Counted from the first letter of the stretch, positions 1 to 12,018 are shown. The stretch is DNA of 64,000 bases from Anaeramoeba flamelloides (GCA_027625915.1 JANTQA010000057.1:6014001-6078000), one strand, 5' to 3'. Program-made: numbers and translations. Notes: generated from the sequence alone by a model not told the origin.

Positions 1-370
1 TATTTTATTTGAATTTATCATTATTCTGCACCAATTTTTGTTCGATACAATTAGTTTTAAGAATTAACTTTTCCATTGAATAGAACGAAGTTATTTCTAA
101 TTTTTCCTAAAATGCCTAAGGAGTTAGCGTCAGCATAGCTGCGCTATAATCAAAGTTTGTTGTAATTCAGTGTATATGATATTAGTGCGCCATGGCTCAA
201 ATAGTTTCTATATCTCTAAAAAATTTATTTTAAATTTTATTACACAATAAATTCTTTCATTTTTTGTTTACCAAATTAATCAATTAAAAAATAATCCAAG
301 TTATAAAGTACAAAATTATTTGAAAATAATTTTGATACAGAAAAAAATTAACCAACAGCAAAAATATTTA
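1..370. other. No gene recognised at left edge
   Basis: The patch at about 110-205 is less AT-rich than its surroundings and shows short open stretches on both strands. Nothing is long enough to call. It could be the edge of a broken gene or repeat that continues outside the window. Confidence 0.3.
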
Positions 371-770
371 AAATGGAAGGATTCAACTTCTATTCTAAAG
401 TTAAAAAAATTATACAAATTATCTTAATAGATATTCTTATTTTATGAACAAAAATAAATCACAATTTTGTCAATTGTGTAAAATAAATAAAGATTTGGAT
501 ATCATTGAAGATTTGGACCATTTTGTCTGGAACTGCCCAGCCTATGAAAATAATCGTAAAATCTGGATTTCTGAATTAAAAAAAAAATAATTTTTCACTT
601 ATTTTAAATAATAATAATATTTATAATATTATTAATAAACAAGATTCAATTTCTTTATTAGCTCTAGTAGATCATAAGACTATGTTTGAATCTATTATAG
701 GATTTATAAATTCAAGTTTAGGAATTCTGGCAAACAAGAGGTTTTCTAAACTCCTCCCTTAAATTATAAT
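371..770 (+). mobile_element. LINE 3' end, 5'-truncated relic
   Basis: Seen: one frame reads a zinc-knuckle-like C-x2-C ... H-x4-C stretch (FCQLCK, then DHFVWNCPAYENN) at about 463-560, followed by a frame resembling the C-terminal ends of the LINE copies near 22.4, 22.8 and 35.4 kb. Known: non-LTR retrotransposon polymerases often end in a CCHC motif after the reverse transcriptase. Only the tail is present and several stops interrupt it, so it is a dead 5'-truncated insertion. The start is set by similarity to 35190-35260. Confidence 0.7.
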
Positions 771-1889
771 AAAAAAAATTCTTACATTTTTACTAATGAT
801 CACAATTAATCATTTTCATTTATGGAAATTTTTTTTTTAATCCCTTTTTCCAAATCTAAAGATAGAATCACAGATAATTGAATTCCAGTAATTTTATAAT
901 TCATATTTAGAACTTTCAAAAGTATCATTTTTTTTTATTTTTTTTTTTTAAAAATTAACTCAATAATCACCAACATAAAAACACAAATAATGATTAGTTC
1001 TGTTTGGTATTGATTAAATGAAAGGTAGAATCAATATATTTTTAATATTTCTGAAAGAATTTGTCAAAATAATCTATTAGTTAATTTTATAAATTTTTAA
1101 AAAAAAAATGAATTTTTAAATATTAATCTACATTTCACTACATATTTAAGAAAGATATTTTGCAACATTGAAGTCTGAATATTGATAATTCAATCTTTGA
1201 ATTTTTGGTGAAATGGAATTTTTTTTCTGAAATTCTTGGGTTTTTTATTAATACATAGATCATTTTTTTATTGTTATGATCAACAAATATTACTAATTGA
1301 CTAATCAATTTTTTAGAGATATTTGAACCCTTCAGCACTAATGTGGTTACACTAAAATATAAGATACTTGGATCTTAAGCTTCTTCTTTTGGAAGTTAAT
1401 CTCTTAAGTCATAAACCTTGATTTTTTTAAGGTGATAAATATGTGTTACCAATTTTGGTTGCCTGATCGTATTCAAATTTTAATTCTTAGAATCGTTTCT
1501 TTAAGTAAAGGTCGACTTTTTAAATAAAAAGGGGTGGAATATACACTTTTATAAATTTATACAGAAAATTGATATAAATAAAATTTTTATTTTTAGAAAT
1601 AAATTAATTGGTTGGTTTGATCTTTCAAATAAAACACTAATATTTATTACAATATTGTAAAGAAGTATTTAATTTCAAATTATTTTTTTATAGTTTTTCT
1701 TATTAGGAATGTTGCAGTCAAGGTTCAGTATTTGTGGAGAATATATAAATTCTAAATTTGGTTTTCATATTTCCAAAATCTGAAAATATGATTTTATTTG
1801 AATTTTACATTATTAAAAGTGTTTCTCATTTTTTAACTTTTCATTTTTTTTTTATCCAAATCAAAAAAATAAATGATAATTTAATCGAA
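771..1889. other. Intergenic, nothing recognised
   Basis: AT-rich sequence without a convincing ORF, RNA gene or repeat pairing. The short frames here are compositionally trivial. Confidence 0.5.
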
Positions 1890-2662
1890 TCTATCAAATA
1901 TTCCCGAAAATACCCGAAAATCGAAAATACCCGAAATTTTTTTAACCACTAAAAAACACTTTTTGAACAACTTTTAAGAAACCTGTTGCCAATATACATA
2001 GTTTCAAGGTAAATTTGGAATTTTATTTTAGAAAAAAAGTTTTTTCTGAAAATATTAAAATTCAAAAAAATTCAATTTGGGGAAAGGATATTCAATCCAT
2101 TTTGTATGAAAAGGATTGGTATCTTGGATGACAAACATTACTGATCATTCTGAAATGGTATTAACCAATTGAGAGAATATGTAACTGTTAAGAAAATTTC
2201 TAATTGTGTATCATTACCCATAATTTTGTAATCTTAAATACAATCCAAAAATAACCGAGTAATATCTAATCATAAAACACATACCCTACACAAGGTTACC
2301 CAAACCAAACTTTATTTCCTATTCCATAAAAGGAACTGGTTTAACCAAAATATACTAACACACGCCATACCAAACCTAACACAACCCATATCAATACCCT
2401 GAGATACCCATAAGCTAAACCCAATAAGTACCAACAACACTCAAATATACTCAAAAGGTACCAAAACCTCTTTAGAGGGGCTTAAAGTAGAAAATACAAA
2501 AAAAAAATATTTTGACTGAAAGTAAAATTGTTATTTTACCGTTAAACTGAGTATATTGGCACTAGGGTTTCTTCGGAGTTCTTCAAAAAGTTTTTTTTAG
2601 TGGTTAAAAAATTTTCGGGTATTTTCAATTTTCGGGTATTTTCGGGAATATTTCAAACACCC
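1890..2662. mobile_element. Mutator-like MITE with long terminal inverted repeats
   Basis: Seen: arms of about 105 bp at 1890-1998 and 2551-2662 are inverted copies; each carries repeated ATACCCGAAA units followed by TTTTTAACCACTAAAAAA. An identical 11-bp direct repeat, ATTTAATCGAA, lies immediately outside each arm (1879-1889 and 2663-2673). Known: Mutator-like elements make 8-11-bp target duplications and often have long terminal repeats. The interior has no ORF, but 2255-2470 is strikingly A+C-rich and G-poor on this strand. Inference: a non-autonomous MULE derivative; the perfect duplication suggests a fairly young insertion. Confidence 0.72.
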
Positions 2663-2673
2663 ATTTAATCGAA

Positions 2674-3789
2674 AATTTATATTTTAATAAAATAATTCAA
2701 ACCTCTTAATATCTATATAGATATATAATTAGATGTATAAAATTTGTAAGAGATTTCCACTCAACAAATTGTTTTCATTTTTTTTTAATGGTAGAATTTC
2801 CCTTTTCAAATTACAAGAAAAAAATATACAACTTTAATCAATTTTTTTGGATTAGTTAAAAGTCCTGCTTTAAATCTACAAAATTTAAAATTTTAAAATG
2901 ATATTTAGGATAGTACTCTATTATTAACAAATTCAAAAGATTACACAATATTATTTTTTTTTCAGAATAAAAACTTGTAAAAAAAATATTTTTTAAGGAA
3001 TAAATATATATATATATATATAAGTTATCTAAATCAGATTATTTGTGTTCAAAATTGGTAAAATTACTTTTTACAATATAATCTATCATTTTAATTTTTT
3101 TTTTTTTTTTAGTTTTTGTTTGAAATATTCTATGGCACACAAAATAAAATTTTAGAACAATATACTTTTTTCCAATAGATTAATTTTTTTATTTTCAAAA
3201 ATAAGATATGGGTCAAACAAAAAGAAAAAAAATGAAACAAATAAAAAAAAATGAAAAAGGGTTTACAAAAAAATCTATTTTATTGTTTTTTTTTTTATGT
3301 GGGGTAGCATAGCCTACATAAAGATTGTTCTTATTTATTATTCATCCAAATATATTTCTGGCTTTGGAATATTTTTTAGTTAATAGTAATTTGTTCAGGA
3401 ATTCCTAAAGTGTTGAAGAAATCCAAGGATGTAATTTGTTGGGTTTTATAAAAATTATGGAAAAAAAAATTACAAATTAAGACTCTTCTCATTTCCAGTG
3501 ATTTGTCCCATACTCCAAGATCCATTTGAAACCAAATAGAGTATTGAGTAATTGCCCTTCTTTTGATTTACAAATTTCAAATAGAAAAAAAAAATTTCTG
3601 AGCAGATCTCATTTGCAAAAATTTCAATTAAAATTAAAAAAAATTTAAAATAGTTCAAATTCCAAAAATTTCATTCAAAAAAAAAGTTTAAAAGAATTCT
3701 AAATTTCCAAAAATTCAAACATTAATAAAAAAATCACTTATTTCTTATTTTTCAAATTTCCAAAACGTTAAAATTTCTTAGATTTAAAA
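2674..3789. other. Intergenic, nothing recognised
   Basis: No supportable gene. A short TA microsatellite sits at about 3006-3022 and several T runs occur. Confidence 0.5.
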
Positions 3790-4235
3790 CAAATTGTTTT
3801 CTTGAAGTATATAATCAATTTAATTTGATTTAATCAAATTTGTGGTTAGATTGTAAGTCTCTATATTTATGATTGTAAGGGTTTTATAACATTCTTGAGA
3901 TAAAAATAAAACATTTGAGAATAGATTAAAAGGAAACAAAAAATCTTTGAGATCTCAAAAAGTGTCAAAGAGATGACACTTCAAAATCAACACAATTGTT
4001 TTCAAAATGATAAATCACAACCTTTCTAATTGGAAATTAAGTATCAATTCTTTGATATTTTTTCTACTAATTTCCCATTTTTAATTGCTGATTTTTTGAA
4101 GATTGATCACACACTCACATATATTTTTCGTTTTTAATTGGTATTAAATACTCATGAAAATTAGAAAATTGTTTTAATCCATTTCAGAAAATTATTTTTA
4201 ATCGTAATGACTCGACCCTTAATGGACATTTTTTC
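3790..4235 (+). repeat. Dispersed noncoding repeat B, copy 1
   Basis: Matches 12490-12930 in the same orientation and 11341-11765 in reverse. Shared landmarks include an AATCTTTGAG-T/A-TCTCAAA block, TCTAATT-GAAATT, and the end CATTTCAGAAAA-TATTTTTAA...ATGACTC-ACCCTTAA. No ORF, so probably an old non-autonomous element. Ends are approximate. Confidence 0.6.
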
Positions 4236-4451
4236 AGATTTTTTTTATTCTGTTAATTATCTTACTTGAATCCAAATTTTTGTGCTTTAATTTGTAATTT
4301 TTTTGTGTATTAAAAAACATTTAGAGTTTCTGCTCTAAAAGTAAAATTTACTGTATTAATATTTATAATAAAATTTATAATTTTTATTTTTAATAATACA
4401 AAATCAATATTATTAATTATTAAAATAAATAGATAGATATATAAATAAATG

Positions 4452-4454
<3 letters not shown>

Positions 4455-4484
<30 letters not shown>
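4455..4484. repeat. (AT)n microsatellite
   Basis: About 15 uninterrupted AT units just downstream of the 3' end of the membrane-protein gene. Confidence 0.9.
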
Positions 4485-4486
<2 letters not shown>

Positions 4487-4670
4487 ATAAATGAAATTTA
4501 TATATTATTAAAATTAAAAAGAATAATAAATTAGAATGAAAAAATAATTCTAAAATAAATAATATCTCAAATTGAAATTTGGGAAAGTTAATTTATCATT
4601 ACAAATCAAAACTGATCCCAGGCATATGATAAAAACAAAAAATAAAAAAGTTGAAATATACATCCAAGTA

Positions 4671-6641
4671 TTAACAAAAATTTATTTGAGGGTGAGCCTC
4701 TGTATTTTGTAAATCAAAAATTGAAACAAAGGCCATTCCAATAAAAATCAATGAAAAATAGCAGGCCCATACTAACCCTATGAACGGCACGACAAATCCA
4801 AGTGAAACGAATATACAAATGATCACTAAGAAGATTATGATATTGCAAATATTATTTTTTACAATATTAAAAGAAAAATGAAATGCAGTTTTGATTTTAA
4901 ATTTGTTGTGGTATTCGATCCAAAAAGGGATTGACCAAAAAAATATGATCAATAAAAATAAACTAAATATTGAAAACCATAAAGACCCAACACATAACGC
5001 GATAAATAATGGTAAATTAATAATGAATAGTATCACAAAGATGCCCAAGAATGGCTGCAATCCCTTTTCAAATGGATAAACCATTTTCAAAAATTGGACA
5101 CTTTCAACTTTTCTAGTTAAGTATTCTTCTGGGTGGTATCGTATTGCGTCAAAAATGTTCCGAAAGGTCCCAATGATCGGAATACTGAATAAAATGATCA
5201 GGAATATTACAAAGCCTGATAATAATAACCGGTTCTTTAAATTAAATGGAAATATTTCTTGAGTATTAACAGACAAAGTTAAAGAATTTGGTTTTAATAA
5301 AGATGCTGTTTTGCTTGGTTTTTGTACTGGTGGCTGCTGCTGCTGCTTCCGTTTTGTTCCCTGGGTGCTAGTTTTGTATAACGTTGATTGGTAATCATTT
5401 TGTTTTTGTATCGTTTTGAAATTTAATTTAATTGGTTTTTGTATTCCATTCCTTGAGTGTATTAATTTCAGAAAATTTTTGTTGTTCTTGTTAGAATTGA
5501 GATTGGAATTGGAATTGGAATTGGAATTGGGATTGGGATTGGGATTGGGATTGGGATTGAGATTGAGATTTGAATTGAGATTGGAGTTAAAATTGGAGAG
5601 ATGACTATAATGCGAATTTAAATTCGACTTGGGGTTATTTGAATCCAAATGCAAAGGGGCGTTATTACGAATGATCTCTTTAAGGTTACCAAATTGCATC
5701 GTTGATGAAAGAAAAATGATTGTAAAAATCCAAAAAAGAACAAAAAATAAACACCAACCGCAACACAATACCTTACAATTGTTGGTTTGTAATTTAAAGG
5801 ATTGTTTCAGCCATAATAAATGATGAAAATGAATATTTTGATAATCAAAATCTTCAATTGAATTAAGAATTTCGGAATCTTCAACAATATTTTCCATCTC
5901 TATATCCTCATTGTTTTGGCTGTTTTGTTGTAAACCCCCTCCATAGGTTTCGTTTGTTGGAGCCTTTATTTTCTTTTTGTTTTTCTTTTTGTTTTTGTTT
6001 TTGTTTTTGTTTTTGTTTTTGTTTTTGTTTATATGCAGTGTTTGAGAAAAATGATTTGGATTCAAATTTGAATTCGGTTCTTCATTTGAGCTTGTCCAAT
6101 ATTCGTATTTATTGTTTGCAAAATCAATTGATTTTGGAGCCGAAAAGATTCCATAATTTACTTTAGTTTGGTAAAGCTGATTTTGCTGTGTTGTTGGCTT
6201 TTGGTATATTTGCTTTGAGATTTGTGGATATATTTGCGGATATATTTGCACAGAGTCGATATTTGAATCGTAGGAAGTAGTGGCTGATGTTGAGGTGGAA
6301 GTGATAGATATTGTTTTTTGTTTTGGTTTTGGTTTTGTTTTTGTTTTTGTTCTTTTTGGTACAAGTGTTGCTGTTTGGTAATAATTATTCTCATTCCGAA
6401 GTGAGTAATTGTTGTTGATTTTTTTTGTTGTTGTTTGATCATACTGATTATAAACGACACAATTTGGTGACTCTTGCAAGTGTCGCTTTTTTGGTGGTAA
6501 TTGTGGATCGTTGATACTTGGATAAAAGGATGAATTTGAAGCAAAAGAACGATAAAGATTATTGTTTTCATCATCTGAAATTTGGATTTTCTCTTGTGAG
6601 TCGAGATCCTCCATTTCGACATAATCTTCGTTTTTGCTCAT
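4671..6641 (-). CDS. Multi-pass membrane protein with long low-complexity N-terminus
   Basis: Not recognised as a named family. The open frame runs from a GTG-type position at 6662, but the first ATG (MSKNEDYVEMEDLD) is at 6641, giving about 656 aa. Residues 1-285 are hydrophilic and repetitive: KTKTKPKPKQK, a run of KN pairs, and acidic stretches. A first hydrophobic segment (GWCLFFVLFWIFTIIFL) lies near residue 300, followed by an Asn/Pro/Ser repeat spacer. The C-terminal ~200 residues hold about five more membrane spans, starting at NRLLLSGFVIFLIILF and ending with a Gly/Pro-bearing pair (LGFVVPFIGLVW). Inference: an integral membrane protein with a cytosolic disordered tail, loosely like DUF4013-type bundles. 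It is a stand-alone gene with no intron seen. The real start could be one of the in-frame codons slightly upstream. Confidence 0.8.
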   Translation of the reverse strand: MSKNEDYVEMEDLDSQEKIQISDDENNNLYRSFASNSSFYPSINDPQLPPKKRHLQESPNCVVYNQYDQTTTKKINNNYSLRNENNYYQTATLVPKRTKTKTKPKPKQKTISITSTSTSATTSYDSNIDSVQIYPQIYPQISKQIYQKPTTQQNQLYQTKVNYGIFSAPKSIDFANNKYEYWTSSNEEPNSNLNPNHFSQTLHINKNKNKNKNKNKNKKKNKKKIKAPTNETYGGGLQQNSQNNEDIEMENIVEDSEILNSIEDFDYQNIHFHHLLWLKQSFKLQTNNCKVLCCGWCLFFVLFWIFTIIFLSSTMQFGNLKEIIRNNAPLHLDSNNPKSNLNSHYSHLSNFNSNLNSNLNLNPNPNPNPNPNSNSNSNSNLNSNKNNKNFLKLIHSRNGIQKPIKLNFKTIQKQNDYQSTLYKTSTQGTKRKQQQQPPVQKPSKTASLLKPNSLTLSVNTQEIFPFNLKNRLLLSGFVIFLIILFSIPIIGTFRNIFDAIRYHPEEYLTRKVESVQFLKMVYPFEKGLQPFLGIFVILFIINLPLFIALCVGSLWFSIFSLFLLIIFFWSIPFWIEYHNKFKIKTAFHFSFNIVKNNICNIIIFLVIICIFVSLGFVVPFIGLVWACYFSLIFIGMAFVSIFDLQNTEAHPQINFC

Positions 6642-8501
6642 TTGGTTTTCTGATCTGCTCACAAAATTATTGGTGTTTTGTATTTGGAGAACAAGAAAGT
6701 TGAAGAAAAATAAAATGGAAAAAAATTAAAATACTCAACGAAACTTATTCTTGTTGCTCGTGGTTGTTAACTAGAGAAAATTTGGAATAAAGAATCAAAA
6801 AATTAATCGTTTTAGGTCCTCATAAATGTTCCCCGAGGTATTCTTGTTCTTTTTATGAATTACAAGAAAAATCTACCTTTTTTATCATTTTTTCAATTGG
6901 GAATTCAAAGAGGCTAAATTTAGCCAAGTTATTTCTTTTTTTGTTGTCTCCAAAGCATTTTTATTTGTTTCTTGATTATAGTCAAGAATTTTGAGTGTTT
7001 TCAGATGATTTTAAAGTCTGTTTTCTTTTTTAGTTGATAAATCGTTTTAAGGTTTAAAATCCCTGAAGAACGAAAAAACAAATGTCTTGTGTTAGATGTG
7101 TTTACTTGTTGATTTGGTTCTTAGCTGATTGATCTGAAACTTTGTATCAATTTTAATAGTTAATTAAAATAGAACAATTTTTAACAATTTCTTTTTTTTT
7201 CTTTCAAAAACTGAATTGGTGGGTATAAAACGAATGAATAGGTAGATATTTGAGAATAAATATTTGATTTTTCAGGTGTCAGTAAAAAAGACTTTTCCCT
7301 TTTTCTCAATTACTGTTGCAAAAAAAATATAGGTTTTTTATATCCTTGGAATAAAATAAAATATAAATAATAATTTCATTTTTCAACCCACAAATTACAT
7401 TTTTCTTTAAATACTTGCCTTCCAGCTTATGAATCCCGCACCCTTGATTTCAGAAAAAATAACCTATTTTTTAAATGACAATATTAAAACAAAAATAAAT
7501 AAAATTATAAATGGAAAACTAAGAAAATCAGAATATTTTAATTAAATATCTATTTACTCTTAAGTTGTATACTCACAAATTTGGAATTGGTAGATAATAA
7601 ATATTTGTATATATTTTATTGATTTGGAAACTGTCACCTTTTTAGGATTTATATTTGGCATTAAAGAACTAAAAAAAAATTTTCTTTCAAAGTGATATAA
7701 TTCGAAATAGATGAGTTTGAAGAATGGCTTATAATACCATTTGTCTTGATTACTAATATCATTATTTTGAGGGTGGGGAAAGGGGTAAGGAAAGTGGATG
7801 GCTAAAAAAAGTATTAAAATAATCCGCGAACTAATTTTAATTTTTAGATCTTTTACAAATCGGGTTTAGATGTTATAACTGAAGTGAAAGGGTGTTAATT
7901 GAAGCAATATGATGCTAGATGGGTCGAAATGAAGAGAAATATATAAATTAACTGGAATATCTTGTAAATTTCAATTATTTGATAATTTTTACTTGATGAG
8001 AATGCTTTAAAGTATGATTCTTGAATCTGTATTTTGTAAAAAAAGATTTGGGAAAATTGTTATGAAAAAAAAAACTTTCAAAATTTTCTTATGTTTTTTT
8101 ATTTTTTTCTGAATTTTTTTTTAATTTTTGAAACCCAATTCTTATTATTAAAAATTCAGCAATTTGATAACAATAGTCTATATATGAATTTATAATTGAA
8201 AAATAAATATCTTATCTTGTTTTATTTGAGCTATCAAGCTTTTGAATATTTTGGCATTTTTATAATAATGAATTATTATTGGTCAATACAAAGACATTTT
8301 AAATACATAAGGAAATAACTGCCAATTTATTTAATATAGATGTATAAAAAAAAACTACTAATTGTTTTATTACTTTTTTAAATTATTTTTTACCTCCTTT
8401 CCTTTTTTGTTCTTCTTTCACTTTTTCTTGTAAATTTTAGAAAATAATTTTTTTTTACTGATCATTTCATAATTTGTAGTACTCTCTGGATAATAAACTT
8501 A

Positions 8502-8532
<31 letters not shown>
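6642..8532. other. Intergenic, nothing recognised
   Basis: This is the 5' flank of the membrane-protein gene. No ORF, RNA gene or repeat pairing could be supported. An (AT)n tract occurs at 8503-8533. Confidence 0.5.
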
Positions 8533-8533
<1 letters not shown>

Positions 8534-8537
<4 letters not shown>

Positions 8538-8746
8538 CTTTTTCAAAAATTGTGACTCACCTGAAATAATAAATTGAAAAAAAAAAATTATCCTTTAGTA
8601 TTCAAGAACAATTAATAACTCAATATGATTTGTAATTCACTTTTAAGTCATTCTAAATTTATAAAAGCCTGATATATTAAAAATTAAAAAAAATAAAACC
8701 AAAAACTAAAAAAAAGTGAGTCACAATTTTTGAAATGAGCATTACC
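8534..8746. mobile_element. Mariner-type MITE
   Basis: Inverted arms: AAACTCTTTTTCAAAAATTG then TGACTCACC at 8534-8562, and the reverse of this at about 8716-8746. The arm resembles the terminal repeat of the mariner relics at 33.3 and 46.9 kb (AACTCAATTCCAAAAATTGG...CACACC). A third copy of the arm in the right-end orientation sits at 9133-9163, so a longer ~630-bp element 8534-9163 is possible. No coding capacity. Confidence 0.55.
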
Positions 8747-8896
8747 CATTTTTTATTACTGAACTTTCACTGAAAAAAGTTGAACAACAATATTTTTTAT
8801 GAATAATTAAATCCATTTTCAAAGACATTACATAGTCGAAATTTTCTTAGTGATTATTTGTCTTTTCGAAGATCTCTTTTTTTTTCCACATGATCT

Positions 8897-8932
8897 TTTG
8901 AAAAAAAAAGAAAAAGAAAAAGAAAAAAAAAG

Positions 8933-8966
<34 letters not shown>

Positions 8967-9006
8967 AAAAGAAAAAGAAAAAAAAAAAAAAAAAAAAAAA
9001 AAAAAC
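8897..9006 (+). repeat. Purine tract (GAAAAA)n / poly-A
   Basis: About 110 bases of almost pure A with regular G, on the + strand. The apparent Lys-rich ORF across it is compositional. Confidence 0.9.
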
Positions 9007-9161
9007 AAAAATTTGAAAAAGCAAAACTAAAATTTGAAAAATTAGAAAAAATGATTCTGATCCAAAAATTGAAAATAATTTTTGTTAAGAATACTGGAAT
9101 AAAGCCTCAAAACAACTCCCATTAACATTATAAAGTGAGTCAAAATTTATGAAAAATAGTT

Positions 9162-9171
<10 letters not shown>

Positions 9172-9252
<81 letters not shown>

Positions 9253-9274
9253 GTGTGTGTGTATGTATGTATAT
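9172..9274. repeat. (TG)n microsatellite
   Basis: About 36 uninterrupted TG units, then TATG/TG imperfect units. The Cys/Val ORF over it is an artefact. Confidence 0.95.
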
Positions 9275-9381
9275 GCAACTTTTTGGTTTTAGGTAAGCAA
9301 GGAGTAATTCTGTTTATTCAGCTTTCTTCCATCAAAGCAATAAAAAAAAACTATGGGGTTTTTTTAAACTTTTCTGAATAT

Positions 9382-9573
9382 AGCAAGTTCCATTTTGAAG
9401 ACACAAACTTTCAAGGAAATTTAAGGCACAAAAAAATATCAAATTAAAGCACATTTTTTGGAATTTTTTTCTACGCAAATTATTTTACTAGAAATTGATT
9501 TTTGTGTTTTAATTTGTGATTTTTTTATACCTTACATTTCCTTGAAAGTTTGAGTCTTAAAAATGGAACTGGA
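9382..9573. mobile_element. Palindromic TA-MITE (family A), copy 1
   Basis: Both ends carry GTTCCATTTT(T)-AAGAC-CAAAC in inverted order, followed by AAATTTAAGGCAC-type arms, around a short non-palindromic core containing TTTACTAGAAATTGA. Same plan as the clean copies at 20328 and 20662, but diverged. Boundaries were set at flanking TA dinucleotides. Confidence 0.6.
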
Positions 9574-9670
9574 TTTAATCATCTCTCTTTTATTTTTGAA
9601 GTAATAATTTACAATATCTGGCCATTTGGATGTACTTAATTAGTGTCGTTGTAACTTATGTATTTTTTTA

Positions 9671-9863
9671 CTGTCAGCTCCACTTTTAAGGAACAAACTG
9701 CAAGGAACTTTAAGGTATAAAAAAATCACAAATTAAAACACAAAAATCAATTTCTAGTAAAATAATTTGTGTAGAAAAAAATTCCAAAAAATTTGCTTTA
9801 ATTTGATATTTTTTGTACCTTAAATTTCGTTGAAAGTTTATGCCTTCAAAGCGGAACTGATTG
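9671..9863. mobile_element. Palindromic TA-MITE (family A), copy 2
   Basis: The left end, CTGTCAGCTCCACTTTTAAGG, is mirrored by GCGGAACTGATTG at the right. The core is the reverse complement of copy 1, so the two lie in opposite orientation 100 bp apart. TA flanks both sides. Confidence 0.65.
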
Positions 9864-9983
9864 TATCTTTTATTTATTTATTTTTCTATATGTTAAAGTG
9901 GTTAATTAAGTATTAATTATTGTATTTTTTTAAAAAAATATTACATATGAATACCTATTAAGAAAGAAATGAATTTGTTAATA

Positions 9984-10176
9984 CAGTAATTTCAGCTTTT
10001 AATGTACAAACTTTCAAAGAAATCAAAGATGCCAAAAAATCTCGAACAGTGCAGATTTTTTGGATAATTTTATCCAAAATATTTTATTCAAATTCAATTT
10101 TTTTTCGTATTTCGAAGTTTTTTTTGGACTTTTATTTTCTACGAAAGTTTGTTTTTTATAAATAAGGAACTGATTG
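9984..10176. mobile_element. Palindromic TA-MITE (family A), copy 3, degraded
   Basis: Ends CAGTAATTTCAGCTTTTAAT and GGAACTGATTG are preserved next to TA. The inner arms are strongly diverged, though CAAACTTTC and GAAAGTTTG remain. Oldest-looking member of the family here. Confidence 0.5.
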
Positions 10177-10639
10177 TATTTTTACAAGATATATATATAT
10201 ATGAAGAGAAGTAAAAAAAAAATCAGAGTGGGATTTTATATTTAAGATTAATTAAAATTCTAAAATTTGTGATAATTTTTTTAAAAATTTTTCAATAAAA
10301 GCGAATATATTTATCAGAATAAAAGTTTTTTTTTTTATTTTTTTTTTCCCAATATATATCTAATTTTCAAATTAAAAAAATTAAGAATTGACCAAATACT
10401 GATTTTTTAGTTATTTTATAATGTTAATATTTTCCAATAAGTTTTTTTTGTAATTATGCCTTAAAATATTGTTTTTGAAGTTATTTTTTTTTTTATGATT
10501 TCCTTGCATAAAAAATGAAGAAGAATTAAAATATATTATTTTATGTTTTTGTTTCTTTTAAATGATTTTCCTAATTTGAGTTGTTTCCAATTCTCTTTTA
10601 CAAAAAATTGGTTTTTTTTTGTTTGGTGTTTAAGGATAA

Positions 10640-10800
10640 CCTTTATACCATGGGAATGGGGGTATTTATTTATTTTTTTATTTTACATTTACTTATCAAA
10701 AAAAAAATGAAATTCTGATGAAATTGGACAAAAAAATACCAATTTCATAGTTAAAACCAAAAAAAGGAAAAAAATATAATTTCAAATGAAAACATTTCCT
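10640..10800 (+). repeat. Short dispersed repeat shared with 13135-13260
   Basis: ATTTTACATT-ACTT-TCAAAAA followed by GAAATTGGAC-AAAAATAC occurs in both places, in the same orientation. Noncoding, function unknown. Confidence 0.4.
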
Positions 10801-11340
10801 AGTCAAAGTTACATAGTTGTAATTGGTGAATTACAGTTTTTTCAAGGGTTTGAATCGATATTAGAGAGAAAATTATTTGGAAATTACAAAATTTAAATCA
10901 TATTTTTGCACATCATGCTTTTTCTTTTTTTTTTGATATATAATACATCTGCCATTTTTTTTATAGTGAGATTTCTAAAACTTGGTAAAAATGTGTATTT
11001 TTGACGTTACTTGAACAGTGTAAATGATTCTAGAGTAACTATATTGATTTCTATTGGAATTTTATTTGATCTGTAATTGAAGATCGAAATAAAAATTGAC
11101 TTATTCTCAATAGTAAATATAATAATCAAGTTTTTTATGATTTTTAATTAAATATATAATTTATTTGATGTATTCGAGATGGTTATCAACTTTAATTTCT
11201 GGTTTATTGTTCTTTTTATTTCTTATTTAATCTTAGAAGTTCGATAATAAAATATGTTTGATTTTTGAAAAAAATGTTGGGCAACTTTTACAGTAACAAA
11301 GTTTTGATCGGTGAAGCAATATTTAAACAAAAAAAATATT

Positions 11341-11765
11341 TTAAGGGTTGAGTAATTATGATGAAAAATAATTTACTGTAAAGTTAAAACAATAATTTGT
11401 AATTTTAAAGGGTCAAAAGTCAATCAAAAACTAGTGAACATATACTGTACAATCTATCACATCAAATGAAAAACAAAAAAAGAGTATATTTTTAAGAAAA
11501 AAGTCCCAAAGAGTGACACTCAATTTCAAATTTTAATCGTTAGAATATATAATTTTGTAAACAACCATGTGCATTAGTTTTGAAGTTTCACATCTTGTAG
11601 CTTTTAGAGGACTCGAAGATTTTTTTCATTTTACAAATAACTTATTTTTCTCTCTAGAAGGTGACAAAATCCTGACTTTGCTAAATATAAAAGGTTGCAA
11701 AATATTCACAAAATTAAATTAATTTAAATTTAATTGATTTTGTATCTAAAGAAAAAAATTATTTT
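11341..11765 (-). repeat. Dispersed noncoding repeat B, copy 2 (reverse)
   Basis: Reverse-complement match to 12490-12930. Landmarks are AAGGGTTGAGTAATTATGA at one end, AAAGTCCCAAAGAGTG-CACTC in the middle and a TTAATTTAAATTTAATTGATT end. Confidence 0.6.
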
Positions 11766-11803
11766 AAATTATAGGTTTTAAGCTTTTTGGAATTATAGTA
11801 TAT

Positions 11804-12018
11804 AGTTATTTTCACCTTTAAGGTAAAAACATTCAACGAAATTTAAGGCACAAAAAAATCTCAAATGAAAGCACATTTTGTAGAATTTTAATTTTCACAA
11901 CTTATTTTACTAGAATCTGAATTTTGTACCTAGAATTTGAATTTTGAGCCTTAATCTGAGATTTTTTTTGAGCCTTAAATTTCGTAGAAAGTTTGTGTCT
12001 TAAAAGTGAAACTGACTG
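11804..12018. mobile_element. Palindromic TA-MITE (family A), copy 4
   Basis: Arms end in TTTTCACCTTTAAGG and CTTAAAAGTGAAACTGACTG beside TA. The inner arms read AAATTTAAGGCACAAAAAAA and its inverse. The core ACTAGAATCTGAATTTTG matches the copy at 20662 and is partly duplicated, making this copy slightly longer. Confidence 0.7.

Noticed and set aside
6158-6622. 154-aa minus-strand ORF
   Set aside because: Alternative frame inside the membrane-protein gene; low-complexity shadow.
8850-9125. Lys/Glu-rich ORF
   Set aside because: Lies on a poly-A/GAAAAA tract; composition only.
9172-9274. Repeat tracts as a CRISPR-like array
   Set aside because: Tandem repeats here have no unique spacers, and the genome is eukaryotic; the 50-bp units at 26.1 kb are contiguous.
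9175-9447. ORF beginning with a Cys-Val repeat
   Set aside because: Translation of a TG microsatellite; no coding signal.
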